This document shows, one piece after another, positions 28,218 through 36,547 of a stretch of DNA of 64,000 nucleotides. A program made the translations under genes and the position numbers. The stretch spans positions 394,122 to 458,121 of the forward strand of contig NZ_FOZP01000002.1 in assembly GCF_900116115.1 (NCBI RefSeq), given 5' to 3'. Every line of letters begins with the position of its first letter. Positions within the stretch are counted from its first letter, which is position 1. The DNA is from Lutibacter maritimus. Lineage in GTDB: Bacteria; Bacteroidota; Bacteroidia; Flavobacteriales; Flavobacteriaceae. The notes below the pieces were generated by a model. That model saw nothing but the letters and a program-made list of their open reading frames with translations. It did no database searches and was not told where the DNA came from.

Positions 28218-29090
28218 ATGGATACTAAAGAAATACTTAAAAAAGTTCGAAAAATTGAGATTAAGACACGCCGCTTGTCTGATCATATATTTTCAGGTGA
28301 ATACCACAGTTCATTTAAAGGACGAGGTATGACTTTTTCTGAAGTAAGACAATATCAATACGGCGATGATGTTAGAGCTATTGACTGGAACGTTACAGCA
28401 CGTTATAATGAACCTTATGTAAAGGTTTTTGAAGAAGAACGTGAACTGACAATGATGTTAATGGTTGATGTAAGCGGGTCAGAATTTTTTGGAACAACAC
28501 AACAATTTAAAAGAGATACCATTACAGAAATAGCTGCAACATTAGCATTTTCTGCTATTCAAAATAATGATAAAGTTGGCTTATTGCTTTTTTCAGATGA
28601 GGCAGAATTATTTATTCCGCCTAAAAAAGGAAAAAGCCATGTGCTTAGAATTATTAGAGAATTAATAGAGTTTCAACCAAAAAGCACCAAAACAAATATC
28701 AATGAAGCATTGAAATTTTTGTCGAGTGTAATGAAGAAAAAAGCCATCGTTTTTGTGCTGTCTGATTTTATGGATGATCATTATGAACATACATTAAAAA
28801 TTGTTGGTAGAAAACACGATGTTACCGGCATTAGAATTTTTGACAAGCATGATGTTGAAATGCCAAATTTAGGAGTTGTACCAATGTTAGATGCCGAAAC
28901 TGGTAAAACAATATTGGTAAATACAGCTTCAAAAAGTGTTAGAAAAGGTTATACAGCACATTACTTAAAATTGGTAGACTATTTTGAAAAATCTTTTAAC
29001 CATAGTGGTGCAGGAACTATTAGTTCTAGAATTGATGAAAGTTATGTTAAAAAATTATTGGGTTATTTTAAACATAAAGGAGCAAGATAA
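28218..29090 (+). CDS. DUF58 domain protein (Bat operon)
   Basis: The 290-residue protein has the DUF58 signature SGEYHSSFKGRGMTFSEVRQ near residue 30 and DDVRAIDWNVTARYNEPYVK just after. A von Willebrand A-like fold (about 80-250) follows, with the MIDAS-like motif MLMVDVSGSEFF. There is no signal peptide or transmembrane helix, so the protein is cytoplasmic. DUF58 proteins are regularly encoded next to MoxR ATPases and are probable MoxR partners. The gene follows moxR by 40 bases containing a small hairpin and precedes a two-TM protein gene. Confidence 0.9.
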   Translation: MDTKEILKKVRKIEIKTRRLSDHIFSGEYHSSFKGRGMTFSEVRQYQYGDDVRAIDWNVTARYNEPYVKVFEEERELTMMLMVDVSGSEFFGTTQQFKRDTITEIAATLAFSAIQNNDKVGLLLFSDEAELFIPPKKGKSHVLRIIRELIEFQPKSTKTNINEALKFLSSVMKKKAIVFVLSDFMDDHYEHTLKIVGRKHDVTGIRIFDKHDVEMPNLGVVPMLDAETGKTILVNTASKSVRKGYTAHYLKLVDYFEKSFNHSGAGTISSRIDESYVKKLLGYFKHKGAR

Positions 29091-29123
29091 CGAATGAAAT
29101 TGATTGGAGCGAAAGCAATTAAA

Positions 29124-30716
29124 ATGAAAAAACTGTTTTTATTTAGCATATTATTTATTGGTTTTTTGAGCTATGCTCAAGAAAGCCCAGTATCTATTTC
29201 AACAAATACAACTTCCATTAAAATTGGTGAGCAAATTCAGTATAAAGTAACCGTTAAAGGTCAAAATAATATTGTTTTTCCAACCATTAAATTAGATAGT
29301 TTAAAAAAAGTAGAGTTGGTAGAAGCTTTACCAACAGATACTTTAAAAAATCAGCTTGAAAAAAAATATTTACTTACAAGTTTTGACAGTGGCGTATATG
29401 TTATTCCGCAACAAGAAATTTTAATTAATAACTCAAAATATTTAACAGACTCTCTATTAATAAATGTTGCAACTGTAAAAGTAGACACGCTTAAGCAAAA
29501 AATGTATGAAATTAAAGCTGTTAAAAGTGAACCAAAAACTTTTGATGATTACAAACATTTATTGTGGTGGTTGCTTATAATATTGGCAATTATTGGAGTT
29601 GCGTTGTATTTTATTTTTAGAAAGAAAAAAGAAAAAGAAGTTATAATATATGTTGCGCCAATTCAAGAAGCCTTTCAGCGTTTAAAAGAATTAGATGAAA
29701 AACAATTGTTGCAACAAAATAAAGTTAAAATCTATTATTCTGAATTAACTGATATTGTTAGAACATATATAGAGAAAGACATTCACATTCCAGCATTAGA
29801 ATCTACAACCAATGAGTTGATTGAAACAATTAATGATTTTAACGAATCAAGTAATTTAGGGATTTCAAAAGAAACAATTCAACAGTTAAAAAGAGTATTA
29901 CAAAGTGCCGATTTAGTAAAATTTGCCAAATCAAATCCTATTGTTGAAGAAATTAAAGCGGATAGAAATACAGTTGAATTAATATTAAAAGACACACAAA
30001 TCGCCGTTCATAAAAATGATTCGGTTGAAGTTGAAAGCAACATAGAAAATGCAACTCAAACTACCATTAAACCTGTTAAGAAAAAGAAAAATAATATTGT
30101 AAAATATATTTTAATAGGTGTTGCGGCTCTACTATTAATAATCAGTGTTTTAGGTTATTTTGGTTATAAATATGTAAAAGATAACGTATTAGGATCCACA
30201 ACTTCCGAAATATTAGATAAGCAATGGTATACATCTAACTATGGCTTTCCAGAAGTAACAATTGAAACGCCTGAATTATTAAAACTGGAGTCGGTTCAAT
30301 TACCAGAAAGTGTAATGACAATTGTTGGAGATTATACAATTTACACTTATGGAAGTTTAATAAGTGATTTTTATGTAGCTGTTAACTCAACAAATTTCTT
30401 AAAAGAAACAGATAATTTGGATATGGATGGTGGAGTGCAAGGTTCATTAAAAGAAATGGGACAAAGTATGGGTACTATTTTTTCAAATTATGAAGAAGAA
30501 ACCATTACTAATAATGGCGTGGAAGGAAGAAAAGTAACAGTTAATTATCAGAGAAAAAGTTTACTAACCTCAAAATTAACAGATTATAAATTAACAATGT
30601 TATTTTTTGCTGATAATAAAAGTATGAGACAAGTGATAGTTTCAAACATAAAAGATGATGCTAGTGCTAATAAAATAAGTGAAAGAATTATAAATTCTGT
30701 GATCATAAAACCATAA
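29124..30716 (+). CDS. BatD-like/DUF4381-type two-TM membrane protein with extra C-terminal domain
   Basis: The 530-residue protein begins at the ATG at 29124, which gives a clean signal peptide (ending YAQ); an earlier ATG at 29094 would add ten residues. Residues 20-140 look like an Ig-like beta domain resembling the BatD N-terminus. A first TM helix (about 147-167, WWLLIILAIIGVALYF) is followed by a helical cytoplasmic segment (AFQRLKELDEKQLL...YYSELTDIVRTYIEKD), typical of DUF4381 proteins in Bat operons. A second TM (about 336-355) leads to a periplasmic domain of about 170 residues that I do not recognise. It lies three bases before batA. It probably belongs to the MoxR/VWA envelope complex. 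Confidence 0.75.
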   Translation: MKKLFLFSILFIGFLSYAQESPVSISTNTTSIKIGEQIQYKVTVKGQNNIVFPTIKLDSLKKVELVEALPTDTLKNQLEKKYLLTSFDSGVYVIPQQEILINNSKYLTDSLLINVATVKVDTLKQKMYEIKAVKSEPKTFDDYKHLLWWLLIILAIIGVALYFIFRKKKEKEVIIYVAPIQEAFQRLKELDEKQLLQQNKVKIYYSELTDIVRTYIEKDIHIPALESTTNELIETINDFNESSNLGISKETIQQLKRVLQSADLVKFAKSNPIVEEIKADRNTVELILKDTQIAVHKNDSVEVESNIENATQTTIKPVKKKKNNIVKYILIGVAALLLIISVLGYFGYKYVKDNVLGSTTSEILDKQWYTSNYGFPEVTIETPELLKLESVQLPESVMTIVGDYTIYTYGSLISDFYVAVNSTNFLKETDNLDMDGGVQGSLKEMGQSMGTIFSNYEEETITNNGVEGRKVTVNYQRKSLLTSKLTDYKLTMLFFADNKSMRQVIVSNIKDDASANKISERIINSVIIKP

Positions 30717-30719
30717 CCA

Positions 30720-31724
30720 ATGTTAAGAAATTTTGAATTTTTACATCCGCAGTTTTTATGGTTATTAGTATTAATACCATTGTTAGCTGTATGGTATTTT
30801 TTAATTAGAAAAAATGATAGTGCAACATTATTGGTTTCAAGTACTAAAGGATTTCTAACAAAACCATCAATAATTGTAAAACTAAAACCAATATTACCAG
30901 TTTTAAGAATAGTGTCAATTGCTTTATTAATTATTGCATTAGCAAGACCAAGAATAGTTTCTGTAAGTCAGCATACAAAAACAAATAAAGGAATTGATAT
31001 TGTAATGGCAATAGATGTTTCTGCAAGTATGTTGGCTAGAGATTTAAAACCTAATAGACTAGAGGCGCTAAAAAAAGTAGCCGCACAATTTGTAAATCAA
31101 CGTCCAAATGATAGAATTGGGATTGTGGTTTATGCAGGTGAAAGTTTTACACAAACACCAATTACAAGTGATAAAAGAATTGTTCAAAAAACAATTTCAG
31201 AGTTAAATTGGGGAGAGTTAGATGGCGGAACTGCAATTGGAATGGGTTTAGGCTCGGCAGTTAACCGTTTAAAAGATAGCAAAGCAAAAAGCAAAGTAAT
31301 TATTTTGTTAACAGATGGTGTAAATAATACAGGTTTTGTTGATCCTAAAACAGCTACAGAATTAGCTATTGGACTTGGAATTAAAGTATATACCATTGGT
31401 TTAGGAACCAACGGAATGGCTTCTTTTCCTTATGCAAAAGATCCAAGAACAGGGCAGTTATTGTTTAGAAATTCACCTGTTGAAATTGATGAAGCTTTAT
31501 TAAAATATATTGCTAAAGAAACCAGTGGGAAGTATTTTAGAGCTACTGATAACACAAAGTTAAAAGCTATTTATAATGAAATAAATAAGCTAGAGAAAAC
31601 AGAAATTGAGGAGTTTAAATATTATAATTATCAAGAAGATTACAGAATTTTAGTGCTATTAGCAGGATTGCTAATTTTTATTGAAATGTTATTAAAACAT
31701 ACCATTTTTAAAAGTTTTATATAA
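30720..31724 (+). CDS. batA: BatA, VWA-domain aerotolerance protein
   Basis: The 334-residue protein has two N-terminal TM helices (about 12-28 and 58-76), a von Willebrand A domain (about 88-290) and a C-terminal TM helix. The MIDAS metal site reads VMAIDVSASMLARDL, with threonine and aspartate motifs in GGTAIGMGL and LLTDGVNN. BatA proteins carry a periplasmic VWA domain between membrane helices. The gene lies three bases after the preceding membrane protein, and batB would normally follow directly but is separated here by a four-helix-bundle gene. Confidence 0.92.
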   Translation: MLRNFEFLHPQFLWLLVLIPLLAVWYFLIRKNDSATLLVSSTKGFLTKPSIIVKLKPILPVLRIVSIALLIIALARPRIVSVSQHTKTNKGIDIVMAIDVSASMLARDLKPNRLEALKKVAAQFVNQRPNDRIGIVVYAGESFTQTPITSDKRIVQKTISELNWGELDGGTAIGMGLGSAVNRLKDSKAKSKVIILLTDGVNNTGFVDPKTATELAIGLGIKVYTIGLGTNGMASFPYAKDPRTGQLLFRNSPVEIDEALLKYIAKETSGKYFRATDNTKLKAIYNEINKLEKTEIEEFKYYNYQEDYRILVLLAGLLIFIEMLLKHTIFKSFI

Positions 31725-31763
31725 ATTGGTTAATAGGTGGATTAGTTGAAAAGTGTAAAGGTT

Positions 31764-32129
31764 ATGAAGTATGAATTTTCATTTGAAAAATTAGAAGTAT
31801 GGAAGTGTTCAGTTGATTTATCAAAAACAATATATCAATTAACAATTAGTTTTCCAGAAAATGAAAAGTATGGATTGGTAAGTCAGTTGAGAAGAGCATC
31901 AGTTTCAATTGCATCTAATTTAGCAGAAGGAACTTCAAGACAAACTAATAAAGATAAAGCTCATTTTACAACAATGGCTTTTAGTTCATTAATGGAAGTT
32001 TTAAATCAGTTAATTATATCAAAAGAATTAAATTTTATTTCTGAAGAAAATTATGACAAAGTAAGGGTTGAAATAGGTAAAATATCGAGAATGTTAAATG
32101 CTTTGCGAAAAGCACAAATTAATAATTAA
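31764..32129 (+). CDS. Four-helix-bundle protein (S23/IVP family) inserted between batA and batB
   Basis: The 121-residue protein matches the S23-type four-helix family first seen encoded in 23S rRNA intervening sequences. The pattern is FEKLEVWKCSVDLSKTIY, GLVSQLRRASVSIASNLAEG and FTTMAFSSLMEVLNQL. I start at the ATG at 31764; six codons earlier a TTG is less likely. In Bacteroidota such genes occur widely outside rRNA and form pentamers of unknown function. Here the gene lies within the Bat operon, which otherwise has tightly packed genes, and it widens the batA-batB gap to 446 bases. The flanks (31725-31760 and 32130-32165) carry GGTTAAT- and AACCATTAA-like AT-rich words, suggesting insertion. 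Confidence 0.88.
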   Translation: MKYEFSFEKLEVWKCSVDLSKTIYQLTISFPENEKYGLVSQLRRASVSIASNLAEGTSRQTNKDKAHFTTMAFSSLMEVLNQLIISKELNFISEENYDKVRVEIGKISRMLNALRKAQINN

Positions 32130-32170
32130 ACTGTTTAACCATTCAGCAATAAACCATTAAACTAGTAAAA

Positions 32171-33208
32171 ATGTATCAATTAGAAGAACCAACATATTTT
32201 ATATATTTAGCAAGTATTCCAGTAATATTTGTGTTGTTTTTGTTGGTGTTATGGTGGAAAAAAAGAAAACAAAAACAATTTGCAGACAGCGGTTTAATGG
32301 AAAAATTAAGTCCACAAATGTCTACATTCAAATCTTTCTTAAAAATTGGAGTAATTTGTATTGCTTTGGCATTTTTGGTAATAGCATTGGTAAACCCAAA
32401 AATGGGAACTAAGTTAGAAACTATAAAACGGCAAGGTGTTGATATTGTTTTTGCTTTAGACGTATCTAAAAGTATGTTAGCTGAAGATATTGCTCCAAGC
32501 CGATTGGAAAAAGCCAAGCAAATTATTACCAGAATAATAGATAATTTAGGAAGTGATAGAATTGGAGTTATTATTTATGCAGGAAATTCCTATCCTTTAT
32601 TACCAATAACTACAGATCACGCAGCAGCTAAAATGTTTTTGCAAAATGCTGATCCAGATATGGTTTCAAGCCAAGGAACCGCTATTAATGAAGCTATAAA
32701 TAGAGGAATTACCTATTTTGATATGAAAGAAAGAACCAATAGATTTTTATTTATTGTTTCTGATGGTGAAGATCACGAAGAAAATATTGCTTATGCAGCA
32801 GAAGATGCTACCAAAGCCGGAATTAAAATTTTTACTATTGGTATTGGAACAGAAAAAGGTGGTCCAATTCCAATAAAAGAAAACGGAAATGTAGTAAGTT
32901 ATAAAAAAGACAATAAAGGTGAAGTTGTAATTACACAATTAAAACCAGATGTTTTAAAAGAAATTGCCTCCGAAGGTAATGGAAAATATATTGATGGAAA
33001 TAGAACGCAAGAAACTATTAAAACCATTGAAGATTTATTGCTTAAAGCAGAAAAAAATGAATTTGAAACAAAACAATTTTCAGATTATAAAGACCAATTT
33101 CAGTGGTTTATAGGTTTAGGTTTGCTGTTCCTTTTAATTGATGTATTATTGCTTGAAAAGAAAACGAAATGGATTCAAAAATTAAATTTATTCAATGAAA
33201 AAAAATAG
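32171..33208 (+). CDS. batB: BatB, VWA-domain aerotolerance protein
   Basis: The 345-residue protein has TM helices near residues 12-30 and 58-76, a VWA domain (about 88-295) with MIDAS motif VFALDVSKSMLAED, threonine motif SQGTAINEAI and aspartate motif IVSDGEDHEEN, and a final TM helix (QWFIGLGLLFLLIDVLL). It resembles BatA and is presumed its partner in the same membrane complex. The last 14 bases overlap the start of batC, so translation of the two is coupled. Confidence 0.92.
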   Translation: MYQLEEPTYFIYLASIPVIFVLFLLVLWWKKRKQKQFADSGLMEKLSPQMSTFKSFLKIGVICIALAFLVIALVNPKMGTKLETIKRQGVDIVFALDVSKSMLAEDIAPSRLEKAKQIITRIIDNLGSDRIGVIIYAGNSYPLLPITTDHAAAKMFLQNADPDMVSSQGTAINEAINRGITYFDMKERTNRFLFIVSDGEDHEENIAYAAEDATKAGIKIFTIGIGTEKGGPIPIKENGNVVSYKKDNKGEVVITQLKPDVLKEIASEGNGKYIDGNRTQETIKTIEDLLLKAEKNEFETKQFSDYKDQFQWFIGLGLLFLLIDVLLLEKKTKWIQKLNLFNEKK

Positions 33209-34001
33209 TTTAATCATAGTATTTTTAACATTTACAACAATTCTGTTTGCGCAACAGCCTAATCAAGAACAATTAGAGCGCGAAGCAAGAAATGAAGTAA
33301 GAGAAGGAAATAAACTATACAACCAATTAAAATTTTCTGATGCAGAAGTTGCTTATAAAAAAGCACTTTCTAAAAATCCGAATTATAGCAAAGCTGCCTA
33401 TAATTTAGGAAATACAATTTATCAACAAGGAAGAAATAAAGAAGCTATTGCAAACTATGAATTATCGGCAAAAGCAACGAAAGATAAAATGAGCAAAGCC
33501 GAAATTTTTCATAATATGGGAAATTCTTTTATGAAAGAGAAACAGTATGCACAAGCCGTTGAAGCTTATAAAAACGCTATGAGAAATAATTCAAAAGATG
33601 ATGAAACTCGCTATAATTTAGCATTGGCTCAAAAACTTTTGAAAGACCAACAAAATAAAGATAATAAAGATAACAAGGACAACAAAGATAATAAGGACAA
33701 CAAAGACGATAAGAATAAAGATAATAAAGATAAAGACGGCGGCGATCAAGATAAAAACCAAGATAAAAAAGACGATAAAGACAAAGGAAAGGACAAAAAA
33801 GATGATAAAGGAGATGAAAAGAAAGATGATAAACAAGATCCTGAAAAGAAAGAGCAACCGCAACCGCGTCCAAATCAATTATCACCAGAGCAAATGAAAC
33901 AGTTGCTGGAGGCTATGAATAATGAAGAAAATAAAACACAACAAAAACTAAACGAACAAAAAGCCAAAGGCAGAAAAGTTAAACAAGAAAAAGACTGGTA
34001 A
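33195..34001 (+). CDS. batC: BatC, TPR protein with Lys/Asp/Asn low-complexity region
   Basis: The 268-residue protein has a signal peptide (ending LFAQQ) and three TPR-like units at about 30-150 (AAYNLGNTIYQQGRNKEAI, IFHNMGNSFMKEKQY, TRYNLALAQKLL). A charged low-complexity stretch of about 70 residues follows, made of repeated NKD/DKK triplets, then a short QLLEAMNNEENKTQQKL tail. The TPRs probably bind other Bat proteins in the periplasm. The low-complexity length varies among relatives. It overlaps batB by 14 bases and is followed 28 bases later by batD. Confidence 0.88.
   Translation: MKKNSLIIVFLTFTTILFAQQPNQEQLEREARNEVREGNKLYNQLKFSDAEVAYKKALSKNPNYSKAAYNLGNTIYQQGRNKEAIANYELSAKATKDKMSKAEIFHNMGNSFMKEKQYAQAVEAYKNAMRNNSKDDETRYNLALAQKLLKDQQNKDNKDNKDNKDNKDNKDDKNKDNKDKDGGDQDKNQDKKDDKDKGKDKKDDKGDEKKDDKQDPEKKEQPQPRPNQLSPEQMKQLLEAMNNEENKTQQKLNEQKAKGRKVKQEKDW
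33651..33850 (+). repeat. Triplet-codon low-complexity repeat inside batC
   Basis: The DNA consists of tandem, imperfect 9-base units such as AACAAAGAT and AATAAGGAC, encoding Asn-Lys-Asp triplets, that decay into Lys/Asp/Gly-rich sequence. This is a simple-sequence tract liable to length change by slippage in multiples of nine bases, which would keep the frame. Confidence 0.85.
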
Positions 34002-34029
34002 TTAATTATAAGAACCAATTTTTGAAGCC

Positions 34030-35793
34030 ATGAAATTAATGAAGTTTTACATACTAGGTTTTTTATTATTTACATCACAAGTGTTTTTTGCTCAAATTGA
34101 ATTTGAAACATCTGTGAGCAAAAATACTTTAGGCGTAAATCAACGTTTTAGAGTACAGTTTTCTGTAAATAAACAAGGTGCAGATAATTTTTCACCACCA
34201 TCTTTTAGTAATTTTAAAGTGGTTGGTGGACCAAGTTCATCTGTAAATCAATCATGGATTAATGGTAAAGCAAGTTTTTCACAATCGTATATTTATATTT
34301 TAGAACCAAGAAGTGAAGGAGAATTTACTATTGAACCTGCAACAATTGAATACGAAGGAGAAACCGTTAAATCTAATACTGTAAAAATTACGGTTTCTAA
34401 AGCTGTAGAAATTCCAAAAGATCCAAATAATCCAGAATATATAGCGCAACAAAACATTCATTTGGTGGCGGAAGTTTCAAATTTAAGTCCGTATGTAGGC
34501 GAAGGAATTTACGTGGTATACAAACTTTTTGTTAGTGAAAACATAAGCGTAAATGATTGGCGTGTTACAGAATCTCCTCAATATAACGGGTTTTGGAATC
34601 AGGATATAGAAGTTAGTGAAATCAACGTTCAAAAAGGAAAATATAACGGAGAAGATTACAGATATATAGTTCTTAAAAAAGCCGTTTTAATTCCACAAAG
34701 AGCCGGAGAATTAATTATTGAACCAATGACAATGGACTTTTCTGTAGGAATTCCTACAGGGAGAGGTGATTTTTTTGGTAATATGATTACTAGAAACATT
34801 AGTTATTCAACAGCTTCAGCCATTAGAAATATAAAAGTTAAAGCACTGCCAGAAACTGGTAAGCCTATTGATTTTACGGGTGCTGTTGGTGAATTTGATT
34901 TTAAAGTTATTGCAGATAAAAACCAACTAAAAGCAAATGATGCTGCTCAAATAACAGTTGAAGTTTCGGGTAGAGGAAATTTAAAATTATTTGAGATTCC
35001 AAAAATAACCACACCAACTGAATTAGAAGTATTCACACCAGAACATAAAGAAGAAGTTTCAACTGCATTAAATGGTTTAAGAGGTAGTGTTTCTGATATT
35101 TATACTGTGGTTCCTCAATATAAAGGAAAATATAAAATTCCTGAAATTAGTTTTTCCTATTTTAATACTGCTGAAAAGAAATACAAAACTATTCAGGTAG
35201 ATGCCATTATTATGGAGGTATTAGAAGGCAAAGATTTACCATCAACTGTAGATTCAACTAAAACCATAAAACAAAAAGTAGTTGCTAATAACAACAACTT
35301 TAGGTTTATTGATTTAGATACCGAGTTTAAACCTATTAAAGAGCCAGAATTTTTACATTCAACAACATTTTATTTATTATTGTTATTACCATTTTTAGCA
35401 ATACCTATTGCAATATTTATTGGAAAAAAACGTGCGGAACGTGCTGGGGATATTTTTGGTAATAAAATTAGATTAGCGGACAGATTGGCTAAAAAATACC
35501 TATCACAAGCTAAAAAACAATTGGGTAAAAAAGAAGCGTTTTATATTGCGTTAGAAAAGGCATTGCATAATTTCTTAAAAGCAAAATTACAAATTGAAAC
35601 TTCTGATATTTCTAAAGAAAAAATTTCTGAAATATTAAAAAACAAAGGAGTTGATGAAAGTACCATTAAAGATTTTATTGATGTTTTAAACGATTGTGAT
35701 TTTGCCAGATATACACCAACTACAAACGTAATGATGGAGCAAGAGTTTGAGAAAGCAAAAGAGGTAATTACTAAAATTGATAAACATTTGTAA
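34030..35793 (+). CDS. batD: BatD, oxygen-tolerance membrane protein
   Basis: The 587-residue protein has a signal peptide (ending FFAQ) and a long periplasmic part of beta-sandwich repeats with BatD landmarks (NQRFRVQFSVN, YIYILEPRSEGEFTIEPATIEYEG). A TM helix lies at about 447-465, followed by a cytoplasmic helical domain (AKKQLGKKEAFYIALEKALHNFLKAKL). It is the usual BatD length. It is thought to work with BatA/B in the inner membrane. A start three codons downstream (ATG at 34039) is equally possible. batE begins one base after its stop. Confidence 0.9.
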   Translation: MKLMKFYILGFLLFTSQVFFAQIEFETSVSKNTLGVNQRFRVQFSVNKQGADNFSPPSFSNFKVVGGPSSSVNQSWINGKASFSQSYIYILEPRSEGEFTIEPATIEYEGETVKSNTVKITVSKAVEIPKDPNNPEYIAQQNIHLVAEVSNLSPYVGEGIYVVYKLFVSENISVNDWRVTESPQYNGFWNQDIEVSEINVQKGKYNGEDYRYIVLKKAVLIPQRAGELIIEPMTMDFSVGIPTGRGDFFGNMITRNISYSTASAIRNIKVKALPETGKPIDFTGAVGEFDFKVIADKNQLKANDAAQITVEVSGRGNLKLFEIPKITTPTELEVFTPEHKEEVSTALNGLRGSVSDIYTVVPQYKGKYKIPEISFSYFNTAEKKYKTIQVDAIIMEVLEGKDLPSTVDSTKTIKQKVVANNNNFRFIDLDTEFKPIKEPEFLHSTTFYLLLLLPFLAIPIAIFIGKKRAERAGDIFGNKIRLADRLAKKYLSQAKKQLGKKEAFYIALEKALHNFLKAKLQIETSDISKEKISEILKNKGVDESTIKDFIDVLNDCDFARYTPTTNVMMEQEFEKAKEVITKIDKHL

Positions 35794-35794
35794 T

Positions 35795-36547
35795 ATGAAA
35801 AAATTAGTTTTTAGTTTTGTAGTACTTTTTACGGTGTTGTCATATTCACAAACACCTGAAGCATTGTTTTCTAAGGCAAATAGTTTATATAAAAATGGCA
35901 ACTATTCCAAAGCAATTGATATATACTTGTCTATTGAAAAGCAAGGTTTACAGTCAGATGAGTTGTATTATAATTTAGGAAATTCTTATTATAAATTAAA
36001 CAAAGTTGCACCATCTATTTATTACTATGAAAAGGCTTTAAAGATAAATCCTCTTAACGAAGATGCTATTTCAAATTTAGCTTTTGCTAAAAGAATGACT
36101 ATTGATGTTATTGAAGAATTGCCAAAAACTTTTTTACAACGGTTTTCAGCAAATGTAATTTTAAAATACACTTTTGATACTTGGGCAATTATAGCTGTAA
36201 TTGCTTCATTTTTAGCAGTATTATTGTTTTTGTTATACTATTTTTCATCAGGTTCAAAAACTAAATTGCTATTTTTTAATACCTCAATTTTAGCTGTTTT
36301 TATAATGGTTATAAGTGCTTCTTTTGCGTTTAAAAATTATGATATTGTTAAAAACACTAAAACAGCTATTATTTTTAAAGATAAAGTAGATGTTAAAAAT
36401 GCACCCACAAATACAAGTGATGAGGTTTTTGAACTACACGAAGGAACAAAAGTTCAAATTTTAGACGAATTAGATAATTGGAAAAAAATTAAATTAGCAG
36501 ATGGTAAAATTGGTTGGACGATAGCAAACAATTTAAAAGAAATTTAA
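35795..36547 (+). CDS. batE: BatE, TPR and SH3-domain membrane protein
   Basis: The 250-residue protein has a signal peptide (ending SYSQ), TPR units at about 25-95 (ELYYNLGNSYYKLNKVAPSIYYYEKALKI class), two TM helices (about 130-150 and 160-180), and a C-terminal bacterial SH3 domain (VDVKNAPTNTSDEVFELHEGT, GWTIANNL). The ATG at 35795, one base after the batD stop, is chosen because the signal peptide begins there. It is the last gene of the Bat operon and converges with the TlpA gene on the other strand, overlapping it by four bases with no obvious terminator. Confidence 0.9.
   Translation: MKKLVFSFVVLFTVLSYSQTPEALFSKANSLYKNGNYSKAIDIYLSIEKQGLQSDELYYNLGNSYYKLNKVAPSIYYYEKALKINPLNEDAISNLAFAKRMTIDVIEELPKTFLQRFSANVILKYTFDTWAIIAVIASFLAVLLFLLYYFSSGSKTKLLFFNTSILAVFIMVISASFAFKNYDIVKNTKTAIIFKDKVDVKNAPTNTSDEVFELHEGTKVQILDELDNWKKIKLADGKIGWTIANNLKEI

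Noticed and set aside
31764-32129. S23/IVP gene as a sign of an rRNA operon with intervening sequence
   Set aside because: No 16S, 23S or 5S sequence is present around it. The neighbours are Bat operon protein genes.
33651-33750. Short-period repeats considered as a CRISPR array
   Set aside because: Units are 9 bases, contiguous, in frame and without spacers; they are protein-coding triplets of batC.
33577-33885. Two minus-strand open frames opposite batC's NKD tract
   Set aside because: They arise from the simple triplet repeat read backwards (runs of Phe/Leu/Ile/Tyr). They resemble membrane proteins only by composition, and the plus-strand batC is clearly real.
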